Shown here: piece after piece, positions 17,867 through 28,715 of the stretch
Position numbering within the stretch: the stretch's first letter is position 1
How the letters are laid out: each line of letters starts with the position of its first letter
NCBI GenBank assembly: GCA_963775125.1
Contig: CAVZHQ010000001.1
Coordinates: forward strand, 372,001 to 436,000
Reading direction: 5' to 3'
Length of the DNA: 64,000 nucleotides
Source of the DNA: JAHECQ01 sp963775125
GTDB lineage: Bacteria > Actinomycetota > Acidimicrobiia > Acidimicrobiales > SZUA-35
Translations under genes and position numbers: made by a program
The notes under the pieces: model-generated
The model's database searches: none
Told to the model about the DNA's origin: nothing
What the model saw: the letters and a program-made list of their open reading frames with translations, nothing else

Positions 17867-20186
17867 CGGCGGGCCCTTTCAGGCTCGTGCAGCAGCGACC
17901 ACAAGCGCGACGGGGTGATCGGTAGCTGGTCGACCTCGACACCGACCGCGTCGGCCACGGCCCCGGCCAGGACTGCTGCCGGCCCGAGCGTCCCGCCTTC
18001 GCCGACGCCGCGCACGCCGAGCGGGTTGTCTGCGGGGTGCTCGACGTGGCCCAACCGGAACTCGGGTGTCTCGGCCGCGGTCGGCATCAGGTAGTCGAGC
18101 AGGGTGCCGGTGTTGAGGTTGCCGTCTCGGTCGTAGATGAGGTGTTCGTACAGTGCGCCGCCGAGACCCTGGGCCAGTGAACCCATGACCTGACCCTCGA
18201 CGATCTGCGCGTTGATGACTCGACCGGTGTCCTCGACACAGACCCAGTCGAGGATCGTGAGTTCACCGGTGGCGGGGTCGACTTCGACGGCGGCGACCTG
18301 AGCGCCGCCGGCGAACGCACCGAGCACCGGGTCGTAGAAGCGGGTGGCTTCGAGTCCGGGCGAGAACCCCTTCGGCAGCCGGTTGGATTCGAGGTAGGCA
18401 ACGCGGGCCACGTCGGCCAGCGAGCCGATGGGTTCGGGGCTTCCCGCCACCAGCACCTGTCCGCCGACCAACGTCAGGTCGGCGGTGTTCGCTTCGTACA
18501 ACTCGGCCGCCAGTTCGAGGATCTGGTCCCGAACCGCGACGGCGGCGGTCGATGCGGCGCCGCCGCCGATGACGGCCTGGCGAGACGAGAACGCCCCGAA
18601 GCCCCAGAGCGATTCGTTGGTGTCGCCGTAGCGCACTTCGACGTCGTCGTAGCCGACGCCGACGGCTTCGGCCACCACCTGGGCCAGTGTCGTCTCGAGC
18701 CCCTGACCCTGTGAGGTGACCCCGGAGAGCACCACGATCTTGCCGTCCGGGTTCACCCGAACCGTGCAGGCTTCGTGTCCCGTCCGGAACGGCATTCGGG
18801 GTCCGGCCGAGGCGGCCCGACCCAGCCCGGTCAACTCGTTGTAGACCGCGAATCCGATGCCGAGCGGCTTCTCGGCTGTCGTTCTCCGGCGGGCCTGCTC
18901 GGTGACCAATGCGTCGTAGCCGATGAGCTCGAGCGCTTGGTCGAAGCACTCGAGGTAGTGCCCGGAATCGTCGACGAGGCCGGTGGGCATGCGGTACGGG
19001 ATGTCGGTCGTCAGGATCAGATTGCGGCGACGAATCTCGGCCCCGCTCATGCCCAGCGCTCGGGCGCCTGAGTCGAGCACGGCCTCCATGGCGAACACCG
19101 TTGCCGGTCGGGCGACGCCTCGGTAGGGGCCTGACGGTGAGGTGTTGGTGGCAACGCCCCGGACCTCGCAGCGGTAGTGGTCGAGCCGGTACGGCCCGGT
19201 GAACAGGCCGCCGGCCATGAGCGGTTCGATGCCCGCCGTCCAGGGATAGACCGAGTAGGCGCCGACGTTGCACCAGGCATCGACCTTCAGTCCGAGGAGC
19301 CGGCCATCCTCGGCGAAGCCCGCCTCGACGTCGTAGCGGTGATCGCGAGCGTGGCTGGCCGCGTGCAGATGTTCGACTCGGTCCTCCACCCATTTCAGCG
19401 CCGTGCCCACCATCGTCCGGGCCATGGCGCAGAGGGCAAGATCCTCGGGATAGAGCACGGCCTTCACACCGAAGCCGCCGCCGACGTCGGGCGCGATCAC
19501 GCGCACGTTGGACTCGGGGAGACCGAGCAGTTCGGCGAGCATGTTGCGCACGAGGTGGGGGATCTGGGTCCCCGACCAGAGGGTCAGATGCTGGTGGTCC
19601 TCCCACAGCGCAACCGTCGCCCGACATTCCATCGGGTTGCCGGCGTGGCGATTGGTGATCAGCGATCGGCGGACCACGGTGTGAGCGTCAGCGAGCGCCG
19701 CCTCGGGGTCGCCGTGGTCGAACACCCGGTGGACGAGGACATTGTCCTCGGCGCCGTGTGTGGATCGGCAGTCGCGGGTGGGTCCCAGGCACAGACCGAG
19801 ACCGGCAGTCGTTCGTAGTCGACGAACACCAACTCGGCGCCGTCCTCGGCGAGGTAGCGACTGTCGGCCACGACCGCAGCGACGGCCTCTCCGACGAAAC
19901 GGACCACCCCTCGGGCGAGGGCCGGTTGCTCGGTCTCGACGTAGCTGGGCAACGCCGACTTGGCCCGCAGTCCGAGACCGACCAGGGCCGGACTGTCGGC
20001 GGTGAAGACCCGTCGGACTCCGGGCAGCGCCTCGGCCTCGGTGGTGTCGACCTCGTTGAGCTTGGCGTGGGCCGAGATGCTTCGAACGAAGGCCACGTGA
20101 GCCATGCGGGGCAGCTGCAGGTCCGAGACGTACCGACCGCGCCCGATCAACAGCCGGTGGTCCTCCTTCCGTGTGACCGGAGCCAC
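17863..20186 (-). CDS. Molybdenum hydroxylase large subunit, CoxL/xanthine-dehydrogenase-like (one frameshift)
   Basis: Molybdopterin-cytosine-dinucleotide catalytic subunit, about 775 residues. Starts at GTG 20186 with RKEDHRLLIGRGRYVSDLQ. Cofactor and active-site regions: GEAVAAVVADS, APDVGGGFGVKAV, GPYRGVARP, GVTSQGQGLETTLAQ and GVRGVGEGGTLGP with the conserved active-site Glu. The loop is PYRGVARP, not the AYXCSFR loop of form I CO dehydrogenase, so CO is not the expected substrate; hydroxylation of an aromatic, N-heterocyclic or acyl compound is more likely. The frame breaks near 19750. Upstream neighbours are an SDR and an acyl-CoA carboxylase. Confidence 0.85.
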
Positions 20187-20207
20187 TGCCGCTCAGACCC
20201 TTCCCGC

Positions 20208-20972
20208 TCAGACCATGGCGTAGCCGCCGTTGACCGAGAGGACCTGACCGGTGGTCCAGCTCGACAACGGGGAAGCCAGCAACAAGATGGTGGGGGTGAC
20301 GTCGTCCGGCCGACCCAGGCGGCGAAGCGGGTACATCGCCAGGATCTTCGCCATGCGCTCGTCGTCGGCCTGGCCGGTGTGGGCGTCGAGGTTGTCGGTC
20401 CGAACGAGCGCGATCGACACCGCGTTGGCCCGGATGCCGTTGCGGCCGAACTCCTTGGCCAGTGACTTGGTCAGCGCTGTGGTGGTCGCCCGGGTGGTTG
20501 CGGTGACCAACAGGCGGGACTCGCCGACTCGACCCGAATCGCCCATCAGGCTGACGATCGAGCCAGACCCTCGTTCGACCATGCCCTTGACCACGGCGTG
20601 CACCATGCGAATGGTGCCGCCGACCGTGACGTCGATCTGTGGCGCCCAATCGGCTTCGGTCGTTTCGAGGAACGGTTTGGACTGGGTGGCGGCAGCGTTG
20701 TTGATGAGGATGTCGATAGCGCCGAGTTCGGCTTCCACATCGGCGACAGCTTGGGGCACGATGTCGGGTTTGGTCAGATCGGCCCCGATCGCCATCGCCT
20801 TGACCCCGAGGTCGCGGGCCTCGGCTGCCCCTTCCTCGGCACCGGTTCCCGATGAGTTGTAGTGAAAAGCGACGTTCGCCCCCTCACGGGCGAAGGCCAG
20901 GCCGATGGCCCGACCGAGCCCCTGTCCCGCTCCCGTGACGAGCACGTTCTTCCCCTGCAGCTGAAGATCCAC
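20208..20972 (-). CDS. SDR-fold oxidoreductase-like protein lacking the YxxxK pair
   Basis: Short-chain dehydrogenase/reductase of 254 residues from GTG 20972 (upstream extension of the open frame runs through a palindrome and is excluded). Rossmann motif TGAGQGLGRAIG, NNAA and the serine region SIVSLMGDS are present. Where YxxxK is expected, the alignment anchored on LTKSLAKEFGRNGIRANAVS gives T-A-T-T-R, so both catalytic residues are replaced. No frame change recovers a Tyr. It may bind NAD(P) without classic SDR catalysis, or use other residues. Lies between the carboxylase genes and coxL on the same strand. Confidence 0.8.
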   Translation of the reverse strand: MDLQLQGKNVLVTGAGQGLGRAIGLAFAREGANVAFHYNSSGTGAEEGAAEARDLGVKAMAIGADLTKPDIVPQAVADVEAELGAIDILINNAAATQSKPFLETTEADWAPQIDVTVGGTIRMVHAVVKGMVERGSGSIVSLMGDSGRVGESRLLVTATTRATTTALTKSLAKEFGRNGIRANAVSIALVRTDNLDAHTGQADDERMAKILAMYPLRRLGRPDDVTPTILLLASPLSSWTTGQVLSVNGGYAMV

Positions 20973-21006
20973 GCCCGCTGTTCTAGCCCACCCCCCTCCA
21001 TTCCGG

Positions 21007-21080
21007 CCCACCCCTCCCGAAATTTGCAGCAAAAACCACGCGTGACGTGGCTCACGCTGCAAATTTTCGCTCGGGTGGGG
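21007..21080. repeat. Nested palindrome between SDR and carboxylase genes
   Basis: Outer arms cccacccc / gggtgggg, perfect 11-bp arms aaatttgcagc (21020-21030) / gctgcaaattt (21056-21066) and an inner ccacg-cgtga-cgtgg hairpin. No T-run typical of a terminator. The TTGCAG/CTGCAA core recalls the palindromes at 28.6 and 46.1 kb. Confidence 0.7.
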
Positions 21081-23068
<1,988 letters not shown>

Positions 23069-23082
<14 letters not shown>

Positions 23083-24691
23083 CGAAACCCTCCGCTCCCT
23101 TGACGATGTTGGTGTGACAGGCCGAGAGCGACATGGCCAGCACTTGCCGGGTGTCTCGGGGATCGATGATGCCGTCGTCGGCCACTCGGCCGCTGGCGTA
23201 GAGGGCGAGCGACTTCAGCTCGTGATAGTGCTCGACGGTGGCCGTGATGGCAGCATCGGCGGCCTCGTCGAACTCGCCACCCTTGCGTGCCGCCTGGGCC
23301 CGGCGGACCAAGGACATGACCCCGGCGATCTGCTTGGGACCCATGATGGCGATCTTCGCCGTCGGCCAGAGGTAGGTGAACCGGGTGTTGAATCCGCGGC
23401 CGGACATGCCGTAGTTGCCTGCGCCGTAGCTGGAGCCGAGGATGATCGAGATGTGGGGGACCATCGAGTTCGAGACGGCGTTGATCATGCGCGAACCGTT
23501 CTTCACGATGCCGCCATGTTCGAAGTCCTTGCCGACCATGTAGCCGGTGATGTTGTGCAGGAAGACGATGGGGATGTCCTGCTGATTGCAGAGCTGGATG
23601 AACTGGGCGGCCTTGTTCGAACTCTCGGAGAACAGCGGGCCGTTGTTGCCGATGATGCCGACCGGGTAGCCGTGTACGGTCGCCCAACCGCAGATGAGCG
23701 TGGTGCCGTAGCGGGCTTTGAACTCCTCGAAGTCCGAACCGTCGACCACTCGGGCGATGACCTCGCGGACGTCGATGAAGGCGTAGAGATCACGGGGCAT
23801 CAGGCCCAGCAGTTCGTCCTCCTCGTAGACCGGATCGGTCCACGATGCCTTCGGTCCGTAGCCGAGCTTGCGGTAGTTGAGATGACCGACGACCTCGCGG
23901 CACATTCGCAACGCGTCCAGCTCGTCCTCGGCCAGGTAGTCGGCGAGTCCGGAGACCTCGGCGTGCATCTGGGCGCCGCCCAGCGTTTCGTCGTCGGAGA
24001 TCTCGCCGGTCGCCATCTGCACCAGGGGAGGGCCACCGAGGAAGACCTTCGACTGCTCCTTGATGAAGATGTTGTAGTCACTCATGCCGGGCTGGTAGGC
24101 GCCACCGGCGGTGGACGACCCGAACACGACGGCGACCGAGGGGATGCCCAGCTTGGACAATTCGGTGACGTCGTAGAAGAGTCGGCCGGACTCGCCGAAG
24201 TGGTCGGTCTGCTCTCGCATCTGGCGCTCGGGGTCGTCGTCGCCCCGCAGGTCGCCGCCGGCCGACTCGACGAACTGGACGTAGGGCAGCCGGTTCTCCC
24301 GACTGATCTGGATGCCCCGCATGATCTTCTTGCCGGCGAAGGAGGTGATGGCCCCGCCCAGCACCGTTGGGTCGTTGCCTTCGATCAAGCACTCGACGCC
24401 GTTGATGACGCCGATGCCCATCACCAGACCGCCGCCGACCGCGTAGTTCGAGCAGTAGCCGGCCAACGAGCTGATCTCGTAGAACGGTGCGTCGGGATCG
24501 AGCACCGCCTGGATGCGCTCACGCACGGGGAGCTTGCCCCGGCTGCGCATCCGCTCCATCGACGCGGGGCCACCGCCCGCAGCGGCCTCAGCCTGGAGGT
24601 CGTCAATGATGGAAAGTTGTTCGAGCATGTCGGCGCGGTTCTTCTGGAACGCTGCGTCGGCGACGTCGAGGGTTGATCGGATGACTGCCAC
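23069..24691 (-). CDS. Acyl-CoA carboxyltransferase beta subunit, methylcrotonyl/geranyl-CoA carboxylase type
   Basis: Carboxyltransferase partner of the biotin carboxylase, 540 residues, intact. Contains LIEGNDPTVLGGAI, GSSTAGGAYQPGMSDY, the acyl-CoA-pocket stretch FLGGPPLVQMATGE, DVREVIARVVDGSDF, GIIGNNGPLFSES and GSSYGAGNYGMSGRGFNTRF. FLGGPPLV and GAGNYGM are the arrangement of methylcrotonyl-CoA and geranyl-CoA carboxylases rather than acetyl-/propionyl-CoA enzymes. Upstream gene in the pair. Which branched enoyl-CoA is used cannot be decided here; AtuA and Cox-type neighbours make a terpenoid-like or leucine-like acid plausible. Confidence 0.9.
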
Positions 24692-24735
24692 CGCACCGTT
24701 GTAGACGATGCGCGGGTCTCGGGCGAGTTATCGGC

Positions 24736-25783
24736 TCACCGAGTCGGGTCGACGGTCAGCTTGATCGCGGTGATCTCCCGATCGGCCATGCCCTGGATCG
24801 TGGCGCCCAGCTCGTCGAGTCCAATGGTGCCTTCGTGGAGCTCGGCGGCAGGGAGGCGACCGGACGCGATGAGGTGTCCGACGGTGGTGGCTTCGTCTCG
24901 GGTGAACACCATCGACGTTCGCACCGTGACTTCCTTGGCCATCCACCGGTTGGTGCGGACCTCGGCCGGCCGGCTGGTGGCCCCGACGAGGCAGGCCGTG
25001 CCGCCCCGCCGAAGCAGGTCGATCGACGTCTCGAGCGTTTGGGGGACACCGGCGGCGTCGATCGCCACGTCGACGCCGAGGCCGCCGGTGAGCTCTCGCA
25101 CCCTGGCGCGGGTCTCGGGCCCGCCGTCCAGGCCGACGTCGGCTCCCACCAACACCGCCTTGTCCCGACGAGCCTGATCGGGCTCGACGACGATGACCAG
25201 TTCGGCGCCGGCGAGCCGCGCGCATTGCGCAGCGAGCTGGCCGATTGGGCCGGCTCCGACCACGGCCACCGAGTCGCCGGGACGCATGCCCGACTGGCGC
25301 ACGGCATGGAAGGCGACCGATGCCGGTTCGACCAGCGCGCCCTGAACCGCCGACATGCCCTCGGGCATGATGGCCAACCGGCGGGCGTCGACCGCGTGGA
25401 ACGCGGCGAACCCCCCGCTCGGCGAGGGGCGTGTCGCCGGCACCGTTGTACTCCCGGAACGCTGTTTGACAGTACTGAGGTTGGCTGATCCGGCAGTAGT
25501 CACAGCGCCCGCAGCCGGGGGCGACCCCTCCCATCACCAGGTCGCCTTCTTTCACGCCGCCCTTCTGCCCCGCGGCCGCCTGGTCGAGGGCGACGACTTC
25601 GCCGAACCATTCGTGGCCACAAAGCGAGGGGGCGTAGTGCCAGCCCTCGACGAAGGCATGGACGTCGCTGCCGCAGATGCCACACAGCTGAATCTGCACC
25701 ACGGCCTGTCCCGGCCCGGGCGTGGGATCGGGAACCTCGATGAGTTCGAACGAATGGAGACCGGTGATGATTCCTGCGCGCAT
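24736..25783 (-). CDS. Zinc-dependent alcohol dehydrogenase, MDR family (one frameshift)
   Basis: NAD(P)-dependent medium-chain dehydrogenase of about 349 residues. Catalytic zinc site CGICGSDVH and GHEWFGEV, structural zinc site GCGRCDYC, and Rossmann motif VAVVGAGPIGQLAAQ. The frame breaks near 25420 at a run of six C on the plus strand; five restores AERGFAAFHAV, so a homopolymer error is likely. Start ATG 25783 with a TAGGTT box 6 nt upstream, so leaderless. It stands 44 nt upstream of the carboxyltransferase gene on the same strand, probably first gene of the 25.8-17 kb transcript. Confidence 0.87.
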
Positions 25784-25789
25784 GGCAGC

Positions 25790-25795
25790 AACCTA
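25790..25795 (-). promoter_or_regulatory. -10 box, leaderless promoter of the alcohol dehydrogenase
   Basis: TAGGTT on the minus strand, 6 nt before the ATG at 25783. Likely promoter for the adh-carboxylase-SDR-coxL-coxM run. Confidence 0.5.
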
Positions 25796-25871
25796 GTGCC
25801 GAGCGCCGGGCCGAGCCATCGGCGACGGGCTCGGCCCTCAAGCCGCCGACGTTGATGCCGATGGGCAGACC

Positions 25872-26309
25872 ATGAAGTGGCACATCTCGAACGTTCGCCT
25901 CCTACCCGTCGTGTTGATCTCTCTCGGGTCGGCGGTCCTGCTGTCCGCGTGTTCCGACGACACCCCGCCGGATTCGTTGGCCTTCGAGGAGACAGCGTCG
26001 ACGGTCGTGCCTGCACCGGTCATATCTGTATGGTCGACCGATTCGCTATCGGCGACATCGACCGAGCTGGTCGCGTCGCTCGACGGACTCGACGCCAAGT
26101 ATGCGGTCATCGAAGCCAACCTGGCTTGTAGCAGACAGTCCAACAGCTTCGCCGAACTCGGCGGTATCGATGAGCTTCGCACGGAGATGCTCGCCCAACA
26201 GGGTGGCGACGACGCCGGCCACCGTGCCTTCCTCGCTCGAATGGAATCCGATTCGGAGCTTCGCTCTGCCGTGACAATCCTCTTCCTCGAGAACTGTCCC
26301 CCGGGATGA
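25872..26309 (+). CDS. Hypothetical lipoprotein
   Basis: 145 residues, family not recognised. The N-terminus is a classic lipoprotein signal: KWHISNVRLLPVVLISLGS then lipobox LLSAC (Cys27). The mature part has a Ser/Thr/Pro-rich stretch (about 30-60), then a helix-prone region with two Cys (LACSRQSN and LENCPPG) that could pair. Probably anchored outside the membrane. Its stop overlaps a possible early start of the next reading frame, and the next secreted protein begins 126 nt later, so they may be cotranscribed. Confidence 0.6.
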   Translation: MKWHISNVRLLPVVLISLGSAVLLSACSDDTPPDSLAFEETASTVVPAPVISVWSTDSLSATSTELVASLDGLDAKYAVIEANLACSRQSNSFAELGGIDELRTEMLAQQGGDDAGHRAFLARMESDSELRSAVTILFLENCPPG

Positions 26310-26434
26310 GCCGGCCGCCCATTTGCTTCAGTTCGCTGGGCCTGCCAGCGAGGTCCTTGGGTGAAACCACCCGGAGCCTGGCAGAAGTGCCCATTGCTCT
26401 CAAGGTCCCGTCGGATCTGACCGAGAAGCTCTTC

Positions 26435-27557
26435 ATGAATCGCAAGCTCGCCCTCACCGCGGCCCTTACCTCGCTGTTCCTCCCGCTAGTTCCCTCAGGG
26501 GTCGGCGCCCAGACAGCACCCGATGTGGATGCCAGCGGTGACGCGAGGGTCGTGCTACTGACGCCGACATCGGCACCGCTTGTAGCTGGATCGTCTGCTT
26601 GGATCGCTCTCAACTGGACGAGCGAGGTCGCCGAAGCTCGTGACTTCAGGGTCACGGCGACTGGACCCGACGGCGTGACGGTTTCTTACCCCGAGAACAC
26701 CGATCCGTTCTCGTCGCTCTGGGCCGACGACACATTGAGCGTGCAGGAGCTCGACTACACCGCACTGCGTGTCGACGTTGCTGACACGGTTCAGAAGTCG
26801 TTCGCGTTGGCCATCCGCCTGAGCTACACGTCCGATGGTCAACCGGTGGAGGTCGAGCACGTTGTGAAGGTGCCGGTCACTTCTGTGGATCCAGTCGATC
26901 CAGCCGATCCAGTCGATCCAACCGATCCGGTCGATCCGGTCGATCCAACCGATCCAGTCGATCCAACCGATCCAACCGATCCCGATCCGACCGATCCAGC
27001 CGATCCGGTCGATCAACCATGGGAGCAAGCCGATCTATTGACCATCGCCAACGGCGAATGGGCCAACGCTGACAACAACACGGCAACCACCGGCCAGTGG
27101 GAGGTGGGCATGCCGAGCGCAACCGAGTGGATGGGGATCAGCCTGCAACCGGGTTCGACGCCCTCTGGGTCGGCCGCCCTCATCACGGGTACTTCGGTCC
27201 GGCGACGAGCCTGGAGCGTTCGACGTCGACGGCGGTCGGACCGCAGTCACTTCACGCCGAATCGCGCTCGCGGCTGACGCCGAAGACATCTCGCTCAACT
27301 TCAGCTACTACTTCACCCACCTGTCCAATGCATCGTCGGATGACTACTTCCGGGTGACGGTCGTCGGTGAGAAGGATCGAAAGGTCGTCGTCGAGCGGAC
27401 AGCGAGTTCGTCCAACGTCGGGTTCCGGTGGAGGACTGCCCGTGCCGACCTTTCAGACTTCGCCGGTCAGACGGTGGTCGTCCTGGTCGAGGCCAGCGAT
27501 GCGTCCAGCCCGAGCTTCATCGAGGCCGGGGTGGACAGCCTGGTTCTCCGAGGCTGA
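26435..27557 (+). CDS. Secreted two-domain protein with Asp-Pro repeat linker (frameshifted)
   Basis: Unknown function. Start chosen at ATG 26435, giving a signal peptide (NRKLALTAALTSLFLPLVPSGVGAQ). Residues about 30-150 look like a beta-rich domain (ALNWTSEVAEARDFRVTATGPDG). A linker of roughly 45 residues of VDP/TDP/ADP repeats follows, then a second beta-rich domain with WEQADLLTIANGEW and NFSYYFTHLSNASSDDYFRV, reminiscent of jelly-roll modules. At least two indels, near 27188 and 27220, separate the last domain from the rest. DP-rich linkers are typical of cell-surface proteins. Confidence 0.6.
26886..27015 (+). repeat. Tandem GATCCA/GTCGAT repeats encoding the Asp-Pro linker
   Basis: Degenerate 6-bp and 12-bp units (gatccagtcgat, gatccaaccgat, gatccggtcgat) repeated across about 130 bp, in frame with the secreted protein. 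Copy number is a candidate for strain variation. Confidence 0.8.
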
Positions 27558-27613
27558 GCGAGAACGCAGAGATCGGGCGCTGTCCGTCTCGCCAGAGCTG
27601 GGCAGGCGCCGCG

Positions 27614-27619
27614 TAGAGT
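27614..27619 (+). promoter_or_regulatory. -10 box, leaderless promoter of rnz
   Basis: TAGAGT, 7 nt before the ATG at 27627. Its position favours this ATG over the in-frame GTG at 27618. Confidence 0.45.
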
Positions 27620-27626
27620 GCCCGCC

Positions 27627-28574
27627 ATGAGTTCTCGGGAGCTGGTGGTACTGGGGACTGCCAGCCAGGCTCCGACTCGGTACCGGGCGCACAACAGTTA
27701 CGCGCTGCGGTGGGACGACCAGCTGATCCTGTTCGATCCGGGCGAAGGAACGCAGCGCCAGGCCATCTTCGGTGGCATCGCCATCGCCCGGGCCACCGCG
27801 GTCTGCGTCACCCACTTCCACGGCGACCACTGCCTCGGCTTGCCGGGGGTGATCCAGCGGCGGGCGCTCGACGCCCGGACAGCCGCCGCGCCGGGGAGCC
27901 AGGCCAACGCACTGCCCCCTCTGCCGGTCTTCTTCCCCGCCGACGGCGCCGTCTACCTCGAGCGCATGCGCCACGCTTCGATCTTTCACGACACCTCGAA
28001 CCTCGAGCTTCATCCGATCTCGCTGCCTGGTGCACCGGAGCCGGTCGGCCGCCTCGGTGCCCTGACACTGAGCGCGGCTCGACTCGACCATCGGGTCACC
28101 ACCTACGGCTATCGCATCGACGAACCCGCAGGCCGACGGTTCGTCCCCGAACGACTGGCTCGTTACGGCATTGCCGGACCGAACGTCGGCCGAATCGAAC
28201 GGGACGGGGCGATGACGCTGCCGAACGGCTCCGTCGTGACGCTGGACGAGGTGACTGTCGACCGACCTGGACGATCGATGGCGTTCGTGATGGACACGCG
28301 ACTCTGTGACGCCGCGCTCGAGTTGGCGCGCGGTGTCGACCTGTTGGTCTGCGAGTCGACCTTCCTCGACGCCGACCGAGATCTCGCCGGCCGCTACATG
28401 CACATGACCGCCCGCCAAGCGGGCGAGTTGGCCGCTGCGGCCGGCGCCCGCCGTCTGGTGCTCACCCACTTCTCGGCCCGCTACCCCGACCAGAGCGTGT
28501 TCGCAGAAGAGGCCCGGCGCTTCCACGACGACGTCGTCGCCGCCACCGACCTCGCCGTCATCGCCGTCCCCTGA
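27627..28574 (+). CDS. rnz: Ribonuclease Z (tRNA 3'-end processing)
   Basis: Metallo-beta-lactamase-fold endonuclease that removes 3' trailers from tRNA precursors. 315 residues. The zinc motif THFHGDHCLGLPG (about residues 58-70), the later FVMDTRLCD, CESTF and the family signature LTHFSARY near the C-terminus are all present; GPNVGRIERDG corresponds to the conserved GPxxGxL stretch. Lengths and order match bacterial RNase Z. The start ATG at 27627 is favoured by the TAGAGT box. Monocistronic by appearance; a palindromic repeat follows 7 nt after the stop. Confidence 0.88.
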   Translation: MSSRELVVLGTASQAPTRYRAHNSYALRWDDQLILFDPGEGTQRQAIFGGIAIARATAVCVTHFHGDHCLGLPGVIQRRALDARTAAAPGSQANALPPLPVFFPADGAVYLERMRHASIFHDTSNLELHPISLPGAPEPVGRLGALTLSAARLDHRVTTYGYRIDEPAGRRFVPERLARYGIAGPNVGRIERDGAMTLPNGSVVTLDEVTVDRPGRSMAFVMDTRLCDAALELARGVDLLVCESTFLDADRDLAGRYMHMTARQAGELAAAAGARRLVLTHFSARYPDQSVFAEEARRFHDDVVAATDLAVIAVP

Positions 28575-28580
28575 ACCGCT

Positions 28581-28687
28581 GTTCTGCAAGCCCCAGCCCC
28601 CGCTCCTCGCATCTGCAAGCCCGAGACCCACGCCTCGGGGTGCGCGGGCTTGCAGTTCGGGGCTGCGGGGTCTGGGGCTTGCAGAAC
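28581..28687. repeat. Nested palindromic repeat, copy 1 (TTCTGCAAG family)
   Basis: Outer arms 28581-28600 (gttctgcaagccccag...) and 28668-28687 (...ctggggcttgcagaac) match at 19 of 20 positions; inner perfect arms ctgcaagcccg (28613-28623) / cgggcttgcag (28645-28655). Same core words as the repeat at 46.03-46.13 kb. Fills nearly the whole gap between rnz and the atuA-like gene. Confidence 0.8.
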
Positions 28688-28703
28688 GGTCGAGGCAAGA
28701 CAG

Positions 28704-28709
28704 TACGGT
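28704..28709 (+). promoter_or_regulatory. -10 box, leaderless promoter of the AtuA-family gene
   Basis: TACGGT, 6 nt before the ATG at 28716; it lies just outside the palindromic repeat. Confidence 0.4.
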
Positions 28710-28715
28710 CTGGGG

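Noticed and set aside
17863..20186. Aerobic CO dehydrogenase
   Set aside because: The large subunit lacks the AYXCSFR active-site loop of form I enzymes.
20973..21062. N-terminal extension of the SDR protein
   Set aside because: Translates a palindrome; the SDR family begins near the GTG at 20972.
23114..24676. Plus-strand open frame of 520 codons
   Set aside because: Shadow of the intact carboxyltransferase gene on the other strand.
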